Below, piece by piece: positions 58,601 to 64,000 of a stretch of 64,000 nucleotides of DNA. The stretch covers positions 3,162,001 to 3,226,000 of the forward strand of contig OU612072.1 in assembly GCA_914767715.1 (NCBI GenBank). Direction: 5' to 3'. The notes beneath the pieces were generated by a model. That model was not told the origin of the DNA, searched no databases, and saw only the letters and a program-made list of their open reading frames with translations. Every line of letters starts with the position of its first letter. The stretch's first letter is position 1. The translations under genes and the position numbers were made by a program. Origin of the DNA: Membranipora membranacea (Eukaryota; Bryozoa; Gymnolaemata; Cheilostomatida; Membraniporidae).

Positions 58601-59678
58601 GGCTGTTGCATCTTTCCTCTATATCCTCGGTTTGATGAAAGATGGACAACTGTCAGAGTTAATAAACTATGGACAGTTAACTCCACAAAACATTGTACAA
58701 CTTGGCATCAATTTTTTAGAATATAAAGCTGAGTCAGGAGTAGTCTAATGAATTAGGATGCTTCAGTTTCTATTCCTGGTGCAGGGGGTCATTACATGTT
58801 TGATACTTGCTCCCAATTCATCTAACTATCATCGTCCGGTCTTACAAAAATACCGGAGACCCACAGTCCATGCTTATAAAGGGTGCCAAAACAGAACATG
58901 TACATTAGAGGACAGGGGAGATAACACTCTCAATGTGGTTTTGATACCTTCATGATCTGTTGACTCATGTGTAGTATATTTATGAGCCATTATTCTCTCT
59001 TGTAACAGTCCCCATGTAAGAAATGACACCTGAAACCACAGAGAGAGACAACTTCATCAGCTGTCTCAGGAGACTAATTGAGTCTGTTAAATAAATGCTC
59101 TGACTATGCCCTCTATCAATTGCTTACAGAGTAATGGTTAACCATTTTTACACAGCCCCACTGGCAAAACAAACAAGTCCAGTTGGCCACCTGACAGGGC
59201 TAGCAGGGATTTCCTTGTCCTGCGGTGGATGGACTGAAGAGATCAGGTCTCACTTGGTTTCTGCTTACTAGAGGTAAGAATGGAACTGGAAATTATTTTG
59301 TGATAAAATTATATTTAGAGGCATTGAATGTTACCTAGCTCACAACATTGTCGTATTTGATTTTACCCTGTGCAGGGTGTATTACACTGTTAGCAATCAA
59401 GCACCTTCTTGGAAAATTAGCGTTATATCCATCGCCACGTTTATATTGTGGTCAGGTCGCTCACCCAGTACCCGACTCAACTAATCAAGAGATCAGGGTG
59501 CAAGATTTGCTTACCTGTAACCCAATAAAAGAGAACGCCAACAGAACTGAATTCTGGGTAAATGATCTCTCAGTTTTGGTTTCAGGAGTAATAGAAGTCG
59601 TCCCCTCCTCTGCAGCTTCCGATTTATCCGCAGGATTACCAAATACACACCTTGTGATCATCCTAGGCATACATCCCT
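55677..59678 (-). CDS. SLC35B2/B3-like PAPS transporter, copy B (5' exons outside)
   Basis: Seven exons join in phase without a stop: 59515-59678, 58948-59029 ([13 protein letters not shown]), 58275-58495 ([10 protein letters not shown]), 57388-57580 ([16 protein letters not shown]), 56739-56910 ([20 protein letters not shown]), 56392-56519 ([13 protein letters not shown]) and 55677-55843 ([18 protein letters not shown], ending DIEAIN). These match antiporters that move 3'-phosphoadenosine 5'-phosphosulfate into the Golgi/ER lumen for sulfotransferases. The last exon lies outside the duplicated block. The leader and the first membrane exon, present in copy A at 28588-30061, are not found in B; a LINE begins at about 59795 in what would be the preceding intron, so they should lie beyond the window if the gene is whole. 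All splice sites and codons that are broken in A are sound here. Confidence 0.88.
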
Positions 59679-59794
59679 CTACAGAAATACGAGGGTAAGG
59701 CAAAGTTCTGTAATGTATCCAGATCTAATCGATGAATTTATCACACCAGAATTTCAACTTGGTGCTTTGCCAAAGCAAGGAATTAGGCTATAGC
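56140..59794. repeat. Segmental duplication, copy B
   Basis: Direct counterpart of 22428-27021. It lacks the 642-bp and the 394-bp insertions of copy A. The left border follows a (CAT)n tract (TCATCATCATCATC at about 56130-56141); the right border coincides with the apparent 5' end of the LINE. Confidence 0.9.
57568..57812. repeat. Expanded intronic minisatellite (copy B)
   Basis: About seven units of ACATCACAGGTATAACCTAC plus an AGAAAA.. linker, some with GGAG, some with TATGA. Copy A has about two. Each unit repeats the exon acceptor (CTGTAG|GTTATACCTGTGAT on the minus strand), so many decoy acceptors lie upstream of the true one at 57580. Confidence 0.8.
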
Positions 59795-59849
59795 AACATC
59801 ATAGCCTCTCTCTCTTGATTAAAAATTGTAAATAATCACTGGATATCAT

Positions 59850-61388
59850 ATGGAAGACAGTGCTTTAAGTTCTAAAAAGCGGAAGCGAGATGACCAAGAT
59901 GACGATCAGCAAGAAAGCAAAAAAGAAATGCCGTATTATTTAAACAAACTCAGAGCACTTCAAAAAAAGCTGGACTCAACAACTCAAGACAACAGCATCG
60001 AAATCAAAGGTACTCTTGACAACATTCAAATCGTACTGGTGTGCAATTCTGCAACATACGAGGTTGTCAAAGCTAACTTCCAGTCCTCGTTAAAAGAGCA
60101 AGGACTTTACACCTCTTTACAGACCAACAGGGATCAAACAAAAACAACTGTAGTCGCTGTAGTGGTCACAGTTAAAACCAAGAAGAAAGGAAAAAAATCT
60201 TTATACACTACGAACTTTTATAATACAACATCTACCATACTTGTCAATGGTATTAAGGACAAAGATATTTTCCTTGACCACTACACTAAACTTATCAACG
60301 ACATTCCTGAACATACTATAAATGCATTGAATGCCACCATTCAACAGAAATGTAAAGAATTCATTACATCCGAGCAAGGCATGAATGCGGCAGAAGTTCA
60401 ACTACCAAGTCTGGAAAACGGCTACACGTCCAATCAAAGCTCCAGCACATCAGTTGCCATGGAAAGCACCAGCTCTCACAATCATCAAAGAACATCAGGC
60501 AACACATGTGAATCATGCAGCAATATCCAAAGCCTCATCAGCGTCATGATGAGCAAAATCTCGGAGCTAGAAAAAAAAGTTAAACAACAAAGCACTTTAA
60601 TACAGAAACTTGTTGACCAACAACCAATAACCGATCAAATACAACATCAATTCGACCAACTTGAAACCAGCATCAACAAACATCTAACAAGTAAATTGGA
60701 ATGCAATTCAAATTCCTCACCACGTGAAAAATTTTCTCCCAACAATCAAACAGCATCAGCACAACACTGGGCTAACTATAATCATCAGCAACTTAATCTG
60801 CCATCAACTTCCTCAACGAACAACAACAATCGAACCAGCATGAGAACACAACCCCCAAAAGAACAAAAAATAGACAACAGTTTCCGCCCTATAGACAATC
60901 TTGTCATAGATATTAAGAAGGACTCCATGACCTACAGCAACTTTAACCAAGATACCATCAGACGCACCCTCAACAAAACCTTTGGGCCAATCATAATAGA
61001 AAAGATTACCAGATATAACTTCAATACAAACAAACCCAAAATTATGATACAGTTCAACCACCAAGAAACAAGAAACAACATCCTACGCAAATGGAACACT
61101 GATCTATTTGGTGGATCAAGTATACGCCAAACAATCGACCCGAGGTCCCTGACAGAAAATATGGGTATGTTGAAAGGTGTCCCACTAGATGCTGAGGACA
61201 GCACTGTAATGAATGATATAAAAGTGCTCTACCCTCATGCTACGTCAGAAAGAATTTTTAAGGAGGGAAAACCAATGAGAATGTTCAAAATTAAGTTCCA
61301 TTCTCATGATGATTTTCTTTTTTCTATTAAAAATGGCATTTGTCTCCAATCACAAAGTGTTAAATGTCAATTTGAGCAAATGAGATAA
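59850..61388 (+). CDS. LINE ORF1 protein (512 aa)
   Basis: ORF1 proteins bind the element RNA and deliver it as a particle. The N-terminus is basic (KKRKRDD, residues 9-15, a likely nuclear-localisation signal). A region at about residues 115-150 (SLYTTNFYNTTSTILVNG) precedes a Ser/Thr/Asn-rich linker. A coiled coil follows at about 225-257 (ISELEKKVKQQSTLIQKL), suggesting a multimer. The C-terminal part (about 345-510) has two beta-alpha-beta-like blocks (IMIQFNHQETRNNIL; MFKIKFHSHDDFLFSIKNG) that may be RRM-like. No CCHC zinc knuckle is seen. The start ATG (59850) is the first in the frame after an in-frame break. The stop TAA shares its last A with the ORF2 start. Confidence 0.85.
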   Translation: MEDSALSSKKRKRDDQDDDQQESKKEMPYYLNKLRALQKKLDSTTQDNSIEIKGTLDNIQIVLVCNSATYEVVKANFQSSLKEQGLYTSLQTNRDQTKTTVVAVVVTVKTKKKGKKSLYTTNFYNTTSTILVNGIKDKDIFLDHYTKLINDIPEHTINALNATIQQKCKEFITSEQGMNAAEVQLPSLENGYTSNQSSSTSVAMESTSSHNHQRTSGNTCESCSNIQSLISVMMSKISELEKKVKQQSTLIQKLVDQQPITDQIQHQFDQLETSINKHLTSKLECNSNSSPREKFSPNNQTASAQHWANYNHQQLNLPSTSSTNNNNRTSMRTQPPKEQKIDNSFRPIDNLVIDIKKDSMTYSNFNQDTIRRTLNKTFGPIIIEKITRYNFNTNKPKIMIQFNHQETRNNILRKWNTDLFGGSSIRQTIDPRSLTENMGMLKGVPLDAEDSTVMNDIKVLYPHATSERIFKEGKPMRMFKIKFHSHDDFLFSIKNGICLQSQSVKCQFEQMR

Positions 61389-64000
61389 TGAATTCTGAAT
61401 TTGCATTTTTGAATGTCCGTGGAATCACCAGCAAAATAGAGGAGATAAAATCAATTTTGCATCAACGTAAATTCGCGATTCTAGGATTAGCAGAAACATT
61501 TTTGAATGAGCATGATGGTGTTGGTATTTATGCGGTGCCAGGTTATCAGGTGATTAGGAGAGATCGGGGATATGGTTACGGTGGTGGTCTCATTGTCTAC
61601 ATACATGAATCCGTGCAATTCGAACATCTTGCAGATTTTGACAATAGCATGCCTGAGTCTACAACTATCAAAGTAAAGCCAAGTACAAATAAAAGTTGTT
61701 TAGTCTCATTCATATACAGACCTCCCAACTCCAAGTCCGCATGGTATGATCTTGCTTACGAATACTTTGAAAAAGCTTTTTCACAGTATAATGAAATGAT
61801 TATACTTGGAGATTTTAACATCAACATCCTTGAACAAAGAAGCAACAGAAAGTGGTTGAATATTGTTAAATCTTTTTCCTTCCGTCAATTGATCTCGGAG
61901 CCAACAAGAGTTACAGAAACATCCAGCACCCTGATCGATCACATATACACAAATCTGCCCTCAGATATGTCAGAGAGTGGAATTATAAAATATGGAATGA
62001 GTGATCATTACTTAGTTTTCATTAAAATTTTATTTTCCGCATTAAAGGTAAAAGCAAAAAGAACATCATTTGAATTCAATGACTATTCCAAATTTACAAA
62101 CCAGAATATACGTGATCTTTTTTCAGGTCGTCACTTTAATGATGTATTGTGTGAGAATACTGTAGACCGTATGTATGCAAGATTTAATGACACCTATAGT
62201 TCATTAATCAAAACACTTGTCATCACCAAGAAAAGATTTGTAAAAACTGCTCAACTGCCCAAATGGTTAGATGATGAGGTAAAATCACACATGCATTTGC
62301 GTGATAGATTGAAGAGAGAGGGCAAATGGGAAGAATACAAAATTCAACGCAATTATGTTACAAATTTGATTAAGAAGAAGAAAAAATCGGTTATTTCAGA
62401 TATAATTAAAAATAACAAAAATAACACCAAACCTGTTTGGGAAGCTTTAGGAATCAATCAAACTAAAATTTCACCGATGGTCAATATCGGTGGTTTATCC
62501 CCTGATGAATTGAACAGACACTTTACATCGATTGCAAAATCCATAACCAAAGACATCCCTGATTCCCATGAATATAACATGATTAGACCAGTGACAACCC
62601 AAACGTTTTCTCAATTGACTCGCTTTACTCCAGAAATTTGTTTCAAATACTTAAAAAACATTTCTGACAATAAAGCAACTGGTCATGATGGTATATCTGT
62701 TAAGGTTTTGAAGAAAACATGGCCTTACATATGCGACATTGTAACTGACATGTTCAATAGAGCATTAATAGAGGGTGTATTTCCTTCACAGTGGAAAACC
62801 GCAAGAGTAATTCCTATTTATAAGGGTGGAGATATCAAAGATCCATCTAATTATCGCCCTATATCAATACTTCCTGTGCTATCTAAGATTTTTGAGAAAC
62901 ATGTGAATTACCAAATTCAAAAATATCTCACCACAAACAAACTTCTTCACAAATTACAATGCGGATTTAGAGAAGGTTATTCCTGTGTTGATTCCCTACA
63001 CAAACTCATTTCTGACTGTTTGTCAGCCAGATCAGATGGTCACTTTGTTGCTATGATGTTTTTGGATTTCAAAAAAGCTTTTGACTGCGTCAACCATAAA
63101 ATTCTTCTGAAAAAATTGACAATGTATGGTATAACGGGCAAACTGCACTCTCTCATAAAATCTTTCCTAACAGATAGGACACAATTTGTAGCTATACAAC
63201 AAGGTGCAAAAAGTTCAAAAATTCTTCCAATAGACATTGGTGTCCCCCAAGGCTCAATTCTGGCACCAAGTTTATTCCTCATATACGTCAATGATCTTTT
63301 ATCCTACACATTACATTCCAAGGCATTTGCCTACGCTGATGATACAGTTTTCGTATCAAAATCTGACAACTTTGATACACTTAATGATTTATGTGATACT
63401 GATCTACACTTGATAGAAAGTTGGTGTAGGAATAATAGGATGTTGATAAACATAAAAAAATCTCACTATATGCTTGTACAACCCTCTCATAGAGCCACAT
63501 CTCTAGATTTAGATCTAAAAATTAACCATAAAAAACTAAACCGAAATGCCAATACCAAACTCCTTGGTTTTACTTTGAATGACTCATTGACATGGGACGA
63601 TCATGTAGACCAGATTTGCATCAAAATAAACAAAAGTTTGGCATTATTCCAGAAATGCAGGGCATTCCTAGATAGTAAATCATCTCGTAACTTTTATTTC
63701 CAGTATGTCTTTTGTCATATGATATATGGCATCCGCATATATGGCAACCTATCACCACAATATATTCTTGAAAGAATATACTTGCTCCAAAAGAGGGCTT
63801 TCCGCCTAATAGCAAATGTCAGCCACATACCATATCATCTAATACATACAAGAGATTTACATACATCTCTTGGTCTGATTCCTTTTCCTCTCCTTGCTGG
63901 TCATTTCACCTGTATTTTTGGTTTCCAAATTTTGCATTTGATTGCACCTGACTTTCTTTTGGAAGGCTTTATTCCAGCTAGCTCTAAAACCTTTTTTAGA
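61388..64000 (+). CDS. LINE ORF2: APE-type endonuclease and reverse transcriptase (first 871 codons)
   Basis: The frame is open from the ATG to the window edge. Endonuclease motifs in order: FAFLNVRGITSK (about 5-16), LGLAETFL (Glu36), IYRPPNS, ILGDFNI (Asp142), STLIDHIYTN and SDHYLVF (Asp206-His207). Reverse-transcriptase motifs follow: NKATGHDGI, NYRPISILPVLSKIFEK, LDFKKAFDCVNH (Asp560), GVPQGSILAPSLFLIYVNDL (about 618-637), FAYADDTVF (YADD at 649-652), and LGFTLN. All catalytic acidic residues are present. A C-terminal thumb-like and Cys-containing tail has begun (KCRAFLD, RIYLLQKRAFRLI) but the end is not in the window. The start overlaps the ORF1 stop as TAATG. Confidence 0.93.
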   Translation, partial: MNSEFAFLNVRGITSKIEEIKSILHQRKFAILGLAETFLNEHDGVGIYAVPGYQVIRRDRGYGYGGGLIVYIHESVQFEHLADFDNSMPESTTIKVKPSTNKSCLVSFIYRPPNSKSAWYDLAYEYFEKAFSQYNEMIILGDFNINILEQRSNRKWLNIVKSFSFRQLISEPTRVTETSSTLIDHIYTNLPSDMSESGIIKYGMSDHYLVFIKILFSALKVKAKRTSFEFNDYSKFTNQNIRDLFSGRHFNDVLCENTVDRMYARFNDTYSSLIKTLVITKKRFVKTAQLPKWLDDEVKSHMHLRDRLKREGKWEEYKIQRNYVTNLIKKKKKSVISDIIKNNKNNTKPVWEALGINQTKISPMVNIGGLSPDELNRHFTSIAKSITKDIPDSHEYNMIRPVTTQTFSQLTRFTPEICFKYLKNISDNKATGHDGISVKVLKKTWPYICDIVTDMFNRALIEGVFPSQWKTARVIPIYKGGDIKDPSNYRPISILPVLSKIFEKHVNYQIQKYLTTNKLLHKLQCGFREGYSCVDSLHKLISDCLSARSDGHFVAMMFLDFKKAFDCVNHKILLKKLTMYGITGKLHSLIKSFLTDRTQFVAIQQGAKSSKILPIDIGVPQGSILAPSLFLIYVNDLLSYTLHSKAFAYADDTVFVSKSDNFDTLNDLCDTDLHLIESWCRNNRMLINIKKSHYMLVQPSHRATSLDLDLKINHKKLNRNANTKLLGFTLNDSLTWDDHVDQICIKINKSLALFQKCRAFLDSKSSRNFYFQYVFCHMIYGIRIYGNLSPQYILERIYLLQKRAFRLIANVSHIPYHLIHTRDLHTSLGLIPFPLLAGHFTCIFGFQILHLIAPDFLLEGFIPASSKTFFR

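Larger units (their letters stand above)
59795..64000 (+). mobile_element. LINE (non-LTR retrotransposon), apparently intact, 3' end outside
   Basis: Two long ORFs, ORF1 (59850-61388) and ORF2 (61388 onward), follow a short 5' region that starts where the homology between the transporter copies ends (after CTATAGCA). Such elements move by target-primed reverse transcription, with ORF2 nicking DNA and copying the RNA. The APE-type endonuclease plus YADD reverse transcriptase, together with a separate ORF1, place it broadly with the CR1/L2/Jockey-like group; the exact clade is not decided. Both frames are open, so the insertion is probably young. It lies antisense in an intron or the 5' flank of transporter B. 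Confidence 0.9.

Noticed and set aside
60201-61204. Minus-strand frames opposite the LINE
   Set aside because: They are antisense shadows of ORF1. The plus-strand frame carries all recognisable motifs.
1-64000. CRISPR array, bacterial operon or phage
   Set aside because: Repeats are not regularly spaced with unique spacers, genes are spliced, and gene families are animal-type.

Overview
This window is nuclear DNA from a multicellular animal, most likely an AT-rich invertebrate genome. The evidence is spliced genes with GT-AG introns and consistent reading phases, tRNA-derived SINE-like repeats, an APE-type LINE, hAT- and mariner-like non-autonomous elements, and gene families typical of Metazoa. 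No phylum can be named from the sequence alone. There are no operons and no CRISPR, and I saw no functional tRNA or rRNA genes. All genes that I could reconstruct lie on the minus strand; the one well-preserved coding element on the plus strand is the LINE at the right edge.

Layout. 0-18 kb is repeat-rich: foldback elements, a hAT-type element with 8-bp target-site duplications (4470-5382), tandem duplications, a nest of palindromes (10.75-11.71 kb), a tRNA-headed SINE-like repeat, and a few low-confidence exon candidates. 18.3-21.95 kb is bounded by inverted arrays of a GC-rich 16-17-mer and holds the last three exons of an unrecognised gene. 22.4-30.06 kb is a decayed copy (A) of a SLC35B2/B3-like (PAPS transporter) gene. 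30.79-39.83 kb is a complete-looking 14-exon STAND NTPase gene (NB-ARC followed by TPR-like helices, about 918 aa), with four mobile insertions in its introns. 40-44.5 kb is repeats.

45.4-46.1 kb is an intact SGNH/GDSL-type esterase ORF with a decayed second fragment at 47 kb. 47.5-49 kb is a frameshifted Ulp1-like protease plus PHD-like finger. 49.6-51.35 kb is an inverted copy of 29.06-30.89 kb, carrying the last exon of the STAND gene and the leader exon of transporter A. 51.3-53.8 kb is repeats and a LINE fossil. 53.96-55.44 kb is a two-exon multi-pass membrane protein. 55.68-59.68 kb is transporter copy B, intact wherever visible. From about 59.8 kb to the edge there is a full-length-looking LINE with ORF1 and ORF2 joined by a TAATG stop-start overlap; it breaks the homology between the two transporter copies.

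How it fits together. The window is a locus reshaped by segmental duplication (A/B transporter, 22.4-27.0 versus 56.1-59.8 kb, direct; 29.1-30.9 versus 49.6-51.4 kb, inverted) and later by transposons. The two duplicates act as each other's pre-insertion reference, which lets several element ends and target-site duplications be read directly. The most interesting items are the STAND gene, the decay pattern of transporter A, the translationally coupled LINE, the tRNA-bearing hAT element, and the internally duplicated membrane protein.
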